Source: Denitratimonas tolerans (lineage in GTDB: Bacteria > Pseudomonadota > Gammaproteobacteria > Xanthomonadales > Xanthomonadaceae). From it: a stretch of 64,000 nt of DNA. A model generated the notes under the pieces. The model searched no databases and was not told where the DNA came from. It saw only the letters and a list, made by a program, of their open reading frames with translations. Shown here piece by piece: positions 19,186 through 28,346 of the stretch. The stretch spans positions 62,001 to 126,000 of the forward strand of contig NZ_JBBDHC010000006.1 of the NCBI RefSeq assembly GCF_037203605.1. The letters are read 5' to 3'. A program made the position numbers and the translations under genes. The first letter of the stretch is position 1. The number at the start of each line of letters is the position of its first letter.

Positions 19186-20766
19186 ATGTACGACTACATC
19201 GTGATTGGTGCCGGTTCCGCCGGCTGCGTATTGGCCAATCGGCTCAGCGCAAACCCCGAGGTCCGCGTACTGCTGCTGGAAGCGGGCGGGCGCGACTGGC
19301 ACCCGTTCGTGCACATGCCTGCGGGCCTGGCGCGCATTGCGGGCATGACCTCGATCAACTGGGACTACCAGACCGAGCCGCAGGCCCGGCTCGGCGGACG
19401 CCGGCTCTGGTGCCCGCGCGGCAAGCTGCTGGGCGGTTCGAGCTCGATCAACGCCATGTGCTACATCCGCGGCGTCTCGGGCGATTACGACGCATGGGCC
19501 GCGAACGGCGCCACCGGCTGGCAGTGGGACAACGTGCTGCCCTACTTCCGCAAATCCGAAGGCAATTCGCGCGGCACCGACGCCTTCCACGGCGGCGACG
19601 GGCCGCTGTCGGTCTCGGACCTGCGCTACGTCAATCCGCTGACGCAGGTCTTCGTGGAAGCCGGCCAGCAGGCCGGCCTGCCCTTCAACCCCGATTTCAA
19701 CGGCGCGCGGCAGGAAGGCGTCGGCCTCTATCAGGTCACCCAGCGCGACGGCGCGCGCTGCTCCAGCGCGGTGGCCTACCTCGATCCGGCGAAGGCGCGC
19801 CCCAACCTCACCGTGCGCACCGGCGCGCAGGTGGCCCGCGTCCTGTTCCGCAACGGCCGCGCCATCGGCGTGGAATGCCGGCAGGGTGGCCAGACGCTGC
19901 GCCTGGAGGCCTCGCGCGAGGTCATCCTGAGCGGCGGCGCGATCAATTCGCCCCAGCTGCTGCTGCTTTCCGGCATCGGCCCGGCGGCGCAGCTGCGCCA
20001 GCACGGCATCGAGGTGATCCACGACGCGCCCGAGGTCGGTGCGAACCTGCAGGATCACCTCGACGTGACCACGCTCCAGCACTGCACCAGGCCGATCACC
20101 TACGACCGCATCAGCCAGATCAAGGCCGGCTTCGACTACTTCCTGCGCGGCCGGCGCGGGCCGGGCACCAGCAACGTGGCCGAAGGCGCGGGCTTCGCGC
20201 GCTCGGCACTGGCACCGGACGATCGCCCCGACATCCAGCTCCACTTCATCCCGGCCATGATCGACGACCACGGCCGCAAGCGCCTGTCCGGCGACGGCTA
20301 CACCCTGCACGCCTGCCACGTGCGTCCGCACAGCCGCGGGCGCGTATGGCTCGCCAGCAACCGGCCGGACGACAAGCCGCGCATCGACCCGAACTACCTG
20401 GGCGACGCCGAGGGCTTCGATCTCAAGGTGATGGTCGAGTGCGGCAAGCTGTCGCTCGACATCTTCGCGCAGAAGGCCTTCGACCCCTACCGCGGCGCGC
20501 CCATCTTTCCCGCAAAAACTCCGCAGACCGAGGCCGAGTGGGTGCAGTTCGTGAAATCGCGCGCGGAAACCGTCTACCACCCGATCGGCACCTGCCGCAT
20601 GGGCAGCGACGAGGCGGCCGTGGTCGATCCCGAGCTTCGCGTGCGCGGGGTGGAGGGACTGCGCGTGATCGATGCCTCGGTGATGCCGAACCTGCCGGGC
20701 GGCAACACCAACGCGCCGACGATCATGATCGCCGAGCGCGCTGCGGACCTGATTCTGGCCGGCTGA
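19186..20766 (+). CDS. GMC family FAD oxidoreductase (choline/alcohol dehydrogenase-like)
   Basis: A 526-residue flavoenzyme. The FAD-binding motif GAGSAGCVLANRLS is at residues 8-21, and the GMC signature GGSSSINAMCYIRG follows. The active-site His is in VYHPIGTCRMGSDE and the partner Asn in GGNTNAPTIMIAERAADLIL. It resembles BetA and AlkJ-type alcohol dehydrogenases, which oxidise primary alcohols and pass electrons to the respiratory chain. Neither choline-specific neighbours nor an aldehyde dehydrogenase is present nearby, so the substrate stays open. Confidence 0.9.
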   Translation: MYDYIVIGAGSAGCVLANRLSANPEVRVLLLEAGGRDWHPFVHMPAGLARIAGMTSINWDYQTEPQARLGGRRLWCPRGKLLGGSSSINAMCYIRGVSGDYDAWAANGATGWQWDNVLPYFRKSEGNSRGTDAFHGGDGPLSVSDLRYVNPLTQVFVEAGQQAGLPFNPDFNGARQEGVGLYQVTQRDGARCSSAVAYLDPAKARPNLTVRTGAQVARVLFRNGRAIGVECRQGGQTLRLEASREVILSGGAINSPQLLLLSGIGPAAQLRQHGIEVIHDAPEVGANLQDHLDVTTLQHCTRPITYDRISQIKAGFDYFLRGRRGPGTSNVAEGAGFARSALAPDDRPDIQLHFIPAMIDDHGRKRLSGDGYTLHACHVRPHSRGRVWLASNRPDDKPRIDPNYLGDAEGFDLKVMVECGKLSLDIFAQKAFDPYRGAPIFPAKTPQTEAEWVQFVKSRAETVYHPIGTCRMGSDEAAVVDPELRVRGVEGLRVIDASVMPNLPGGNTNAPTIMIAERAADLILAG

Positions 20767-20828
20767 CGGCGGCGCGGCGTTGTCTCCGACGCGCACCGCC
20801 CCGGGTTTGCCAATCGCCCCGCCGCAAG

Positions 20829-20840
20829 GCATCATGATGC
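20829..20840. promoter_or_regulatory. Perfect palindrome upstream of vapBC (likely VapB operator)
   Basis: The 12-bp perfect palindrome GCATCATGATGC lies 25 bp before the vapB start, with further GATGC half-sites at about 20851-20855. A possible -35 TTGCCA (20807-20812) with a 17-bp spacer would place the -10 (CATCAT) inside the palindrome. VapB antitoxins typically repress their own operon through such sites. Confidence 0.6.
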
Positions 20841-20865
20841 TCAATGATTTGATGCCTGACACATC

Positions 20866-21114
20866 ATGCGCACCACGCTCACCCTCGATCCCGACGTGAT
20901 CGCCCTGCTCAAGCAGGCGACGCACGCGCAGCAGCGCCCCTTCAAGCAGGTCGTCAACGACGCCCTGCGCAAGGGTCTGTCCGCCCCGGGCAAGCCGGCT
21001 CCCTTCGTGCAGAAGTCCTATCCGATGGGCCGCCCGCGCGTGGACCTGACCAAGGCGCTCGCGCTGGCCGGCGAACTCGACGACCAGAGCACCCTGGCGC
21101 GCTACCGCCCGTGA
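20866..21114 (+). CDS. vapB: VapB-like ribbon-helix-helix antitoxin
   Basis: An 82-residue protein. The first 40 residues (MRTTLTLDPDVIALLKQAT and following) form a ribbon-helix-helix DNA-binding unit. The tail, containing GRPRVDLTKALALAGELDDQ, is the sort of flexible segment that wraps around the toxin. Its TGA overlaps the toxin GTG as GTGA. It neutralises the PIN RNase encoded next and represses transcription at the palindrome upstream. Confidence 0.9.
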   Translation: MRTTLTLDPDVIALLKQATHAQQRPFKQVVNDALRKGLSAPGKPAPFVQKSYPMGRPRVDLTKALALAGELDDQSTLARYRP

Positions 21115-21566
21115 AGATGCCCGACCTCAACGTGCTGCTGTACGCGGTCAACGCCGATGCGGCGCAGCAGCCCGCCGCAGCGCGCTGGCTGGAAGACGCG
21201 CATGACGCGCCCGACGGCATTGGCTATGCCTGGGTCGTGCTGCTGGGTTTCCTGCGCATCGCCACACGCCCCGGCATCTTTCCGCGCCCGCTCACCATCG
21301 ATGAGGCCCTGGGGCAAGTCGACGACTGGCTCAACCACCCGCGCGCCCGCCTCCTTCACCCCACTGAACGCCACGCCGCCGTGCTGGCGCGCCTGCTGAT
21401 CGGCGCAGGCACGGGCGGCGACCTCGTCACCGACGCCCACCTCGCCGCGCTTGCCATCGAGCACGGTGCCGAGCTGGGCAGCTTCGACCGCAACTTCGGT
21501 CGATTCCCGGGATTGCGCCTGGCCGCACTGCAGGCCGGGCGCGTGCACGACGCCCCGGGCGCGTAA
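21111..21566 (+). CDS. vapC: VapC-like PIN-domain RNase toxin
   Basis: A 151-residue PIN protein starting at GTG 21111 (or ATG 21117). It has MPDLNVLLYAVN with the first acidic ligand, VTDAHLAALAIEHGAEL and SFDRNFGRFPGL with the remaining Asp residues. This matches the mycobacterial-type VapC branch, which cleaves tRNA or rRNA. Coupled translation with vapB by a 4-bp overlap is typical of toxin-antitoxin pairs. Confidence 0.9.
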   Translation: MKMPDLNVLLYAVNADAAQQPAAARWLEDAHDAPDGIGYAWVVLLGFLRIATRPGIFPRPLTIDEALGQVDDWLNHPRARLLHPTERHAAVLARLLIGAGTGGDLVTDAHLAALAIEHGAELGSFDRNFGRFPGLRLAALQAGRVHDAPGA

Positions 21567-21760
21567 TCCAGCCGCGCGGCGCGGTGGCATCATGGCGATG
21601 CCCGGCCCGCCGTCGGCAAACCGCCGCATCGGGCCCACCCGTTCGATGCGGCGATGCCCGGATCGGATGCAGGCCGCGCCTGCGGGATCGCGCGCCGTCG
21701 CTGCGCGAAGGATCGAACGCGCCCGCCGCCGTCCTCCAATCCGCCCGCGAGCGCAGGCCC

Positions 21761-23842
21761 ATGACTACCGACCATCACTCCATCGAACATTCCCGGCCTT
21801 CCGGCGATCATTCCCGCCACCACGCGCACGGCGGCGGACACGGCGGACACGGCATGGACGAACACGCCGGCCACGACAAGCACGCCGGCCACAGCGTGGA
21901 AATGTTCCGCGATCGCTTCTGGCTCAGCCTGGCGCTGACGATTCCCGCGCTGGTGTGGGAGCCGATGCTGCAGGACTGGTTCGGCTACACCGCGCCGCGC
22001 TTCCCCGGCTCGCAGTACATCCCCGCGGCCTTCGGTGCCGCCGTTTTCCTGTACGGCGGCTGGGTGTTCCTGAAGGGCGCGTGGGGCGAACTGAAGAACC
22101 GCCTGCCCGGAATGATGACGCTGATTTCGCTGGCGATCCTCGTCGCCTTCCTCTACAGCGCGGCGGTGACGCTGGGCTATCCGGGACACGCGCTGTGGTG
22201 GGAGCTGGCGACCCTGGTAACGATCATGCTGCTGGGCCACTGGATCGAGATGCGCTCGATCTTCCAGGCCCAGGGCGCGCTCAAGGAACTCGCCAAGCTG
22301 CTGCCCGACACGGCGCTGCGGATCGTCCATGGCGATGAAGTCGAAGTGGTGCGGGTCGGTGAACTCCACGACGGCGACCTGCTGCTGATCCGCCCCGGCG
22401 CGGGCATCCCCGCCGACGGCCTGGTGAGAAGCGGCAAAAGCAGCGTCAACGAGGCGATGATCACCGGCGAGTCCAGGCCGATCGAAAAGCGCGAGGGCGA
22501 CAAGGTCATCGCCGGCACGGTGAACGCGCAGGGTTCGCTGCGGATCGAAGTCACCGGCACCGGCGACAGCACGGCGCTGGCCGGGATCATGCGCCTGGTC
22601 GCACAGGCGCAGACCTCGCGCTCGCGTGCCCAGGCGCTGGCCGATCGCGCCGCGTTCTGGCTCACCTTGGTCGCCATCGGGGCGGCCGTGGTCACCTTCA
22701 TTGCCTGGCAGGTGGCGGGCGCAACGCTGGATTTCACCATCACCCGCGTGGTGACGGTGCTGGTGATCGCCTGCCCGCATGCGCTCGGGCTGGCGGTGCC
22801 GCTGGTGATCGCGATTTCCACCACCGTCGGCGCGCAGAACGGCCTGCTGGTGCGCGACCGGCGCGGTCTGGAGGAAGCACGCAACCTCGATATCGTGGTG
22901 TTCGACAAGACCGGCACGCTGACCCTGGGTTCGCATCGCGTGGTGTCGATGACGGTCGCGGATGGCGTGACCGGCGATGACGCCCTGCGCGTGGCGGCGG
23001 CGGCGCAGCGTGACGCCGAACACCCGATCGCCCATGCACTGACCACCAGCGCGAAGGAGCGCGGTCTGGAAATCCCCGCGTCGTCCGGCTTCGAATCCAT
23101 GCCCGGCGTCGGCATCCGCGCCGAGGTCGAAGGCCGCACGCTGCACCTGGGCGGGCCCGGCATGCTCAGGCGGCTGGGCGTGGAACCCAGCGAAAAGATC
23201 CAGCAGGCGGCCCGGACTGCGGCCGCCAACGCACAGTCGGCCACCTGGCTGATCGAGGGCGAGCGCGTGCTCGCCGTGTTCGCCATCGCCGACGCGGTGC
23301 GGCCCGAATCGCACGAAGCCGTCGCGCGCCTGCACGCCGCCGGCATCAGGGTCGCCATGCTCACCGGCGACTCGCAGGCCGTGGCCGAATCGGTGGCGCG
23401 GGAGCTGGGCATCGACAGGGTTTTCGCGGAAGTCCTGCCCGAAGACAAGGTCGCCAAGATCGAGGAACTGCAGCGCGATGGCAGCAAGGTCGCGATGGTC
23501 GGCGACGGCGTCAACGACGCGCCCGCGCTGGTGACCGCCGACGTGGGCGTTGCGATCGGTGCCGGCACCGACGTCGCGGTGGAAGCCGGCGACGTGGTGC
23601 TGGTCCGCTCCGACCCGCGCGACGTGGCGCGCATCGTCGCCCTGAGCCGCGCCAGCTACCGCAAAATGGTGCAGAACCTGTGGTGGGCGGCAGGCTACAA
23701 CATCATCGCGATCCCGCTGGCCGCCGGCGCGCTGGCCTGGGCTGGCATTCTCCTCGACCCGGCCGTGGGCGCGATCCTGATGTCAGCCAGCACGGTGATC
23801 GTGGCGATCAACGCGCAGCTGCTTCGGCGGACGGCGCTGTAG
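21761..23842 (+). CDS. copB: CopB-type P1B-ATPase (copper/silver export)
   Basis: A 693-residue heavy-metal ATPase. A histidine-rich N-terminus (residues 5-45, with HHAHGGGHGGHG) replaces the usual CxxC domain. The transmembrane metal site is CPH (Cys about 338) instead of CPC, which defines the P1B-3 or CopB subtype. The phosphorylated Asp is in FDKTGTLTLG (about 382), with ITGES and MVGDGVNDAPAL present. It pumps copper or silver ions out of the cytoplasm. The downstream gene encodes a cytochrome c fusion; no copper regulator is adjacent. The 194-bp gap upstream of the start shows no clear operator. Confidence 0.92.
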   Translation: MTTDHHSIEHSRPSGDHSRHHAHGGGHGGHGMDEHAGHDKHAGHSVEMFRDRFWLSLALTIPALVWEPMLQDWFGYTAPRFPGSQYIPAAFGAAVFLYGGWVFLKGAWGELKNRLPGMMTLISLAILVAFLYSAAVTLGYPGHALWWELATLVTIMLLGHWIEMRSIFQAQGALKELAKLLPDTALRIVHGDEVEVVRVGELHDGDLLLIRPGAGIPADGLVRSGKSSVNEAMITGESRPIEKREGDKVIAGTVNAQGSLRIEVTGTGDSTALAGIMRLVAQAQTSRSRAQALADRAAFWLTLVAIGAAVVTFIAWQVAGATLDFTITRVVTVLVIACPHALGLAVPLVIAISTTVGAQNGLLVRDRRGLEEARNLDIVVFDKTGTLTLGSHRVVSMTVADGVTGDDALRVAAAAQRDAEHPIAHALTTSAKERGLEIPASSGFESMPGVGIRAEVEGRTLHLGGPGMLRRLGVEPSEKIQQAARTAAANAQSATWLIEGERVLAVFAIADAVRPESHEAVARLHAAGIRVAMLTGDSQAVAESVARELGIDRVFAEVLPEDKVAKIEELQRDGSKVAMVGDGVNDAPALVTADVGVAIGAGTDVAVEAGDVVLVRSDPRDVARIVALSRASYRKMVQNLWWAAGYNIIAIPLAAGALAWAGILLDPAVGAILMSASTVIVAINAQLLRRTAL

Positions 23843-23951
23843 CCTGCTGCCGTGGCCCGACAAACCGCGCCTGTGCCCTACTGCAACAGGCCGACGGATG
23901 GATCCTTTGCAGCGTCCGCCGCCACCGCATCATCCACGCGATGCGCGCGGT

Positions 23952-23992
23952 TTGATCTCGGTCAAACCGCCCCGGACGTCTTGCAGTTTACT
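23952..23992 (+). promoter_or_regulatory. FNR/Anr-type box and -10 element of the cytochrome gene
   Basis: TTGAT-CTCG-GTCAA at 23952-23965 matches the FNR/Anr/FixK consensus (TTGAT-N4-ATCAA) with one mismatch. A -10-like TTTACT lies at 23987-23992. If transcription starts near 24000 the box is centred at about -41.5, the position used for class II activation. It predicts induction at low oxygen. Confidence 0.65.
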
Positions 23993-24024
23993 GATCACCG
24001 GTTCGCACAAAGGGACTCGAGGCC

Positions 24025-25110
24025 ATGAACATCGTTCGACAATTGCTCGCAATCTGCCTGTGCCTGCAGGTCGGCGCGGTCGCTGCGGCGGCGGACCAGC
24101 CTGCCCGCGGCGAAGCCGTCTACGCCACCTACTGCGTCAGCTGTCACGGTGTGAACGGGCAGCCCGACCTCGACTCGCCGCTGGTCCAGAGCCTGGAAAT
24201 CACGCCCGCGAATTTTTCCGACATCCTGTTCAACAGTCGCGAACCGGCGTCGACCTGGAAAGGCGTGATCACCCACGGTGGGCCGGCGCTCGGCTTTTCC
24301 GTCTCGATGCCGCCTTTCGGCGAAACCCTGACCGAAGCCGACATCGATGCCGTGCTCGACTACATCAAGACCGACATCGGCGGCGCCCACGACTACCCGG
24401 ACGGCGCGCTCAACCTGTTTCTGCCGGTGCGGACCAAGAAGGCGTTTCCGGAAGACGAGTGGGTGTGGAAGACGCGCTACAGCGACGTGGACGGCGGCCA
24501 CTCCTGGAAGAACACGCTGGAGTACGAGTTCCGCATCGGCACGCGCGCACAGGGCGTTCTCGAAGTCAGCCACGAGGCCAATGGCGACACCTCCCGCTTC
24601 AGCGCGTTCGAGCCCGGATTCAAGTACGTCCTCAAGCACGACCGGCAGGCGGGCTTCATCCTCACCGGCGCGGTCCAGCTTGGCGTACCGCTGAACGGCG
24701 ACGCGCACTGGCAGCTCCTGCCCTATCTCGCGGTCGGCAAGATCCTCAATGACGATTTCACCTTCCAGGGCAGCGCCCGGCTGAAGCTGGATCTGGACGA
24801 CTCCGACATGAGCAGCGCGGAGCTCGCCGGCATCGTGCACTGGACCCACACGCCCTGGCCGCGAAGCGTTTTCCCGGCGCTGGAAATCGTGGCCGAGGTG
24901 CCGTTCGAGCGCGGCATCGGTCCGGCGCGCAAGGAAGCCGTGCAGTGGTCCGCGCTGCCGCAGGCCCGCATCGGCCTCAACAAGCGCGGCAACATCGCCC
25001 TCAACGTCGGTGCGGAACTGCCGCTCAACGACACCCAGCGCTACGACTGGCGCGGCTACGTCTATTTCATCTGGGACTTCGCCGACGGCGGTCTTTTCGA
25101 CGGCTGGTAG
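24025..25110 (+). CDS. Cytochrome c domain fused to a barrel-like C-terminal domain
   Basis: A 361-residue secreted protein. A signal peptide (residues 1-22) is followed by a small class I cytochrome c domain with the haem motif CVSCH (C37, C40, H41) and a possible Met ligand in VSMPPFGETL. From about residue 125 onward the sequence alternates short beta strands and turns (EYEFRIG, FKYVLKHD, YVYFIWDF) and ends in aromatic W, as in outer-membrane beta-barrels. Function unknown; electron transfer near the outer membrane is possible. It lies behind an FNR/Anr-like box and 182 bp after copB. Confidence 0.75.
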   Translation: MNIVRQLLAICLCLQVGAVAAAADQPARGEAVYATYCVSCHGVNGQPDLDSPLVQSLEITPANFSDILFNSREPASTWKGVITHGGPALGFSVSMPPFGETLTEADIDAVLDYIKTDIGGAHDYPDGALNLFLPVRTKKAFPEDEWVWKTRYSDVDGGHSWKNTLEYEFRIGTRAQGVLEVSHEANGDTSRFSAFEPGFKYVLKHDRQAGFILTGAVQLGVPLNGDAHWQLLPYLAVGKILNDDFTFQGSARLKLDLDDSDMSSAELAGIVHWTHTPWPRSVFPALEIVAEVPFERGIGPARKEAVQWSALPQARIGLNKRGNIALNVGAELPLNDTQRYDWRGYVYFIWDFADGGLFDGW

Positions 25111-25144
25111 ACGGCAAGGGAACCTCCGGGCACGTCGATTTTGC

Positions 25145-25174
25145 CCGTCGCTCCGGCCTTTGCGGGAGTGACGG
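25145..25174. repeat. Short inverted repeat after the cytochrome gene
   Basis: Ten-base arms (25145-25154 and 25165-25174) pair with one mismatch, 34 bp past the cytochrome stop. The sequence resembles the outer part of the dispersed repeat carried by the MITE at 45767-45898. It could act as a terminator, but there is no T-tract. The rest of 25111-25398 shows no gene. Confidence 0.5.
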
Positions 25175-25398
25175 CGGAGATATTTTCAGCCGCCTCCCGC
25201 GTGCTGGGATACATTGGTCTGGTGGGATCAAGCTACTTTCGTATGGCGATAGCGCGCCCAGTCGATAGTCAAAGCGACAACCTGATTAGCCCTGACCCTC
25301 CGCCATGAAAATTGCTCGCCGCACGCAGAATCGCCTCAGGACAAGGCTTGCAGCGCATCAGCGCCGTTGCCAGGCGCGGCAGCATTTCGCGCGGCTGA

Positions 25399-26475
25399 TC
25401 AGCCCCGAAGAATGTTCTCACGGTGCCAGGCAAGGTACGGTAGGTGTCCAGGTGTCACGCTTCGTAAACGCGACCCTTCATGGATATCGAAGTGAGCGCG
25501 AACCACGGGATCGAGGTGCGCCGAAGTTATCACACGCCCATGCCCGTCGAAGCTGATCAAGCCTGTGTCGAACATCGCGTCGAGATGCGTAGCCAGAAGC
25601 AGACCGTTGAATGGATCCAAACGTTCGGCATCGGTCGCCTTTGACCACGGTTTGGCGTGACTTGCGCGCAGTAATTCGGACGGGAATGGAATACCGGTGA
25701 GGGCGCAGCGTCCCTGCCAAAGGTCCATCAGCGCCTCGCGGAACACATCCTGACCGACACGCTGGCGCACCTCACGGGTGCGCTCGGTTTCCGGGATTCC
25801 TGCCAATCGCGCCTCGACTCGCGCGGACAGCGTGGATGCCGGATGGGTCTGCAGTGAATGGAGCACGCGCAGGGCTTCGTAGAGCTGCATGGCGCCGCGG
25901 GCCATGCCGATATCGGCCATGCCCGCAGGCACTGCCACTTCGGTCGATGCCAAGCCGATCCTCTGCGCCATGGTGGGGTCGGCCACCGCCAGCAACACGC
26001 CTTCATCGACAGCCTGGACCAGCACACGCCAAGCGCTCCCACTGATCGCTGCGGCGAACCAGTCGCCATCTGCCGAGGAAATGAGGTCGTAGCCGGTGTC
26101 GGCAAGCGCCTTCGCCACCAGGGCTGGAAGGGGCTTATGGATGCCTGCACTCGCGGCTGCGGGTGCCCCAGCCCGCAGCGCCATGGATGCAACCTCCGCC
26201 GAAGCGCCCCAGCCAAGGATGGCGTCATAGCCATATCGGTACAGCCCGCTCCGATTGCCGTTGTCGAACAACCAGACGCTGCGCCCGCGCGAGAAAACCT
26301 CCACTACCAGCTCAGCGATAGTCGCAACGGGTACCGCGTGCTCGATCAGGTTGGAGCCGTCGGACACCCAGAAGCTACTGAACCCATGATGCTTCGAATA
26401 CCGATGCCACGGATAGAACCGACCGCCGTCCTTGTGGATGAACCAAAGCGACTCATCGAGCAGCGCGCGTTTCAT
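25399..26475 (-). CDS. HNH_2 endonuclease of the defence operon (last gene)
   Basis: A 358-residue protein starting MKRALLDESLW. Residues 1-240 match no family I know. The C-terminal part, RCALTGIPFPSELLRASHAK with His273 and NGLLLATHLDAMFDTGLISF, is an HNH_2 (PF13391-like) nuclease domain as found in restriction and stress-induced nucleases. It is the most distal gene of the operon, 11 bp after the DUF262 gene. It probably cuts DNA; the N-terminal half may bind a target or signal. Confidence 0.82.
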   Translation of the reverse strand: MKRALLDESLWFIHKDGGRFYPWHRYSKHHGFSSFWVSDGSNLIEHAVPVATIAELVVEVFSRGRSVWLFDNGNRSGLYRYGYDAILGWGASAEVASMALRAGAPAAASAGIHKPLPALVAKALADTGYDLISSADGDWFAAAISGSAWRVLVQAVDEGVLLAVADPTMAQRIGLASTEVAVPAGMADIGMARGAMQLYEALRVLHSLQTHPASTLSARVEARLAGIPETERTREVRQRVGQDVFREALMDLWQGRCALTGIPFPSELLRASHAKPWSKATDAERLDPFNGLLLATHLDAMFDTGLISFDGHGRVITSAHLDPVVRAHFDIHEGSRLRSVTPGHLPYLAWHRENILRG

Positions 26476-26486
26476 GATCGCCCTGC

Positions 26487-28346
26487 CTATCCCTTTGTCT
26501 GAGCACAGAGCTGGTCGACCATCCACACCTCGCGGGCAAGCTTGGCCATGCTTGTCTGTCGGGCCTCGATGGCCTCAGTGCTCCAATCCAGGCAGCTTCC
26601 ATCCGCCGACGATGTATTGCCGGCAGGAGCAATAGCGACCAAGCCAATGGCGCGCTGCAGTGAAGTGTTCTTGCCGAACACGTCCGAATTGCCAATTGCA
26701 CGCGTGAGCATGATCTTGGAATTCCTGTAGGCCGCGAGTTTCTTGTCGAACCCGGCGTTGCATACGGCGGCGTTGAGCGGCTTCTCCAGCAAGGTCAGGT
26801 TGCCAAGGCGCTGGACGCAGCGGGCGGCTGTTTCCGGATCATCGAAGTCGGTCCAGGCCGTCTGCTCCGGCTTCTGCGGAAACACATGCTCGATCTCCAG
26901 CTTGCCGTCCAGGTAATGGTCGAGCTGCTGGACGCTCTGGGCGCCTTGCCACGCGACCTGATCCACATGCTGCGCCAGCTTGGCCAGCACGTACTTCAGG
27001 CGATACTTGGGGACAGCCGTCGCCGCGAGCTCGTTCATCGCGAAGTCGAAGGTCCGCGACTTGCTTTCCACCTCGGGCGCGATCCGCGAACGGATGATCC
27101 CCTGCACGTCTTCCAGGGTGCGGGCAGTGCGCAGGCTCTCCGACCAGTCCGCGAACTTGGTTTCAAAGTTCTTGGTTGGCTCACGGACGATCACGAAGAC
27201 GAAGAACAGATTCTCCACCTGGCGCGCCAGCTCGACCAATGCATCGACCGGAAGATGCCTGGATGCCAGCATCAGGATAAAGTGCTGGCGCGCCTTGCCA
27301 CTCAGATGCTGAATGTTCTGCAGGCCGGCGATCGGCGTCTTTCCATCCGGCGCACGCCCTGCGGCAAACTGTCCGTAATCGCGCGCCGCAGAGACCAGAT
27401 CCTTTGCGAACACGAGCGGCTTGGCGTCGATTCCAATCTCGGCAGCATGCCTGCCGAACCACTCATACAGCTCATCCTCCCGTACGGGCTTGCCGCTGGA
27501 ACTGCGGTAGTCGCGGTAGTTCGCCATCACGTAGTAGCGCAGGAAGCGCAGTGGCTTCTCCCTGCAGACCTCCAGATGCGAAGTCAGCTCCTTCCATAAT
27601 GCTTGAAGCTTCGGGTAATCAGCTGGCGTGGTGCGCATGAACAGCAGGTTCTTGAGCAGATCCATTGCGGTCAGACCCACGCCGCGATCATTGACCGTCT
27701 CGAACACCTTCAGCGCGTGGGTCAGGTCCGGCGTCACGATGCGGATCAGCTTGACCCGGCGGATGAAAGCGACGAAGAACTGCTTGATCTCATCGACGTT
27801 GCCTCCAAACTCGGCCGCCAGGAAATTTCGCAGGGTCTCGTAGGCTTCGATGATGCAGGCCATGGACCGGGTGTCGTCCCGGCTGGAGGCAACGGGTCCG
27901 CCCTGCGCGATCCGAACCAGAACGTCGCGGCTGTCCTCGTATTGGAGCAACAGGCGGAAATCCTGCACATCATTGCCGTCGTCCCCGGTGCGGGTGTCGC
28001 AGATCATCGCCTCCAGCGATTTGCTTGACGCTTCACCCAGCGCCTGCAGCGCGTCGCGGATTGCGCACAGGAACAGGAAGATCGTGGTCATACGTTGCTG
28101 GCCATCGATCAGATCATAGGGGCCATGGGCCGTGCGACAAACCACCACGCTGCCGATGAAGTACTCCCGGTCGGCGATCAACTCGCCCTTGGCGCCGTAG
28201 AACTCGTTGTAGATGTCGTCGGCGAAGGCCTGCACATCCACGTCCGACCACACGTATTCGCGCTGATACGGTGGAACTACGTAGAAGTCCTTGTACATCT
28301 GCTCGATGGACAGATCCGCGGATTCGATCTTGGGTGAAGTGCTCAT
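26487..28346 (-). CDS. DUF262-DUF1524 protein (GmrSD-like type IV restriction enzyme)
   Basis: A 619-residue protein. The N-terminal DUF262 (ParB/GmrS-like NTPase) shows PPYQREYVW and DLIDGQQRMTT (D81-R85). The C-terminal DUF1524 HNH domain shows LEIEHVFPQ with His487 and RLGNLTLLEKPLN. This architecture is that of single-chain GmrSD/BrxU-like enzymes, which cut DNA carrying hydroxymethyl or glucosyl cytosine in an NTP-dependent way. ATG 28346 overlaps the ligase gene stop by 4 bp. In this operon it would target phage that hide from the methylase-based core with modified DNA. Confidence 0.9.
   Translation of the reverse strand: MSTSPKIESADLSIEQMYKDFYVVPPYQREYVWSDVDVQAFADDIYNEFYGAKGELIADREYFIGSVVVCRTAHGPYDLIDGQQRMTTIFLFLCAIRDALQALGEASSKSLEAMICDTRTGDDGNDVQDFRLLLQYEDSRDVLVRIAQGGPVASSRDDTRSMACIIEAYETLRNFLAAEFGGNVDEIKQFFVAFIRRVKLIRIVTPDLTHALKVFETVNDRGVGLTAMDLLKNLLFMRTTPADYPKLQALWKELTSHLEVCREKPLRFLRYYVMANYRDYRSSSGKPVREDELYEWFGRHAAEIGIDAKPLVFAKDLVSAARDYGQFAAGRAPDGKTPIAGLQNIQHLSGKARQHFILMLASRHLPVDALVELARQVENLFFVFVIVREPTKNFETKFADWSESLRTARTLEDVQGIIRSRIAPEVESKSRTFDFAMNELAATAVPKYRLKYVLAKLAQHVDQVAWQGAQSVQQLDHYLDGKLEIEHVFPQKPEQTAWTDFDDPETAARCVQRLGNLTLLEKPLNAAVCNAGFDKKLAAYRNSKIMLTRAIGNSDVFGKNTSLQRAIGLVAIAPAGNTSSADGSCLDWSTEAIEARQTSMAKLAREVWMVDQLCAQTKG

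Noticed and set aside
20866..21566. VapBC as part of the defence operon
   Set aside because: It is 4 kb away on the other strand with its own operator and differs in PIN type from the operon's nuclease.
25305..25556. Small gene of 83 codons (MKIARRTQNR) beside the HNH gene
   Set aside because: It overlaps the end of the HNH gene on the other strand, has Arg/His-rich composition and no ribosome binding site.
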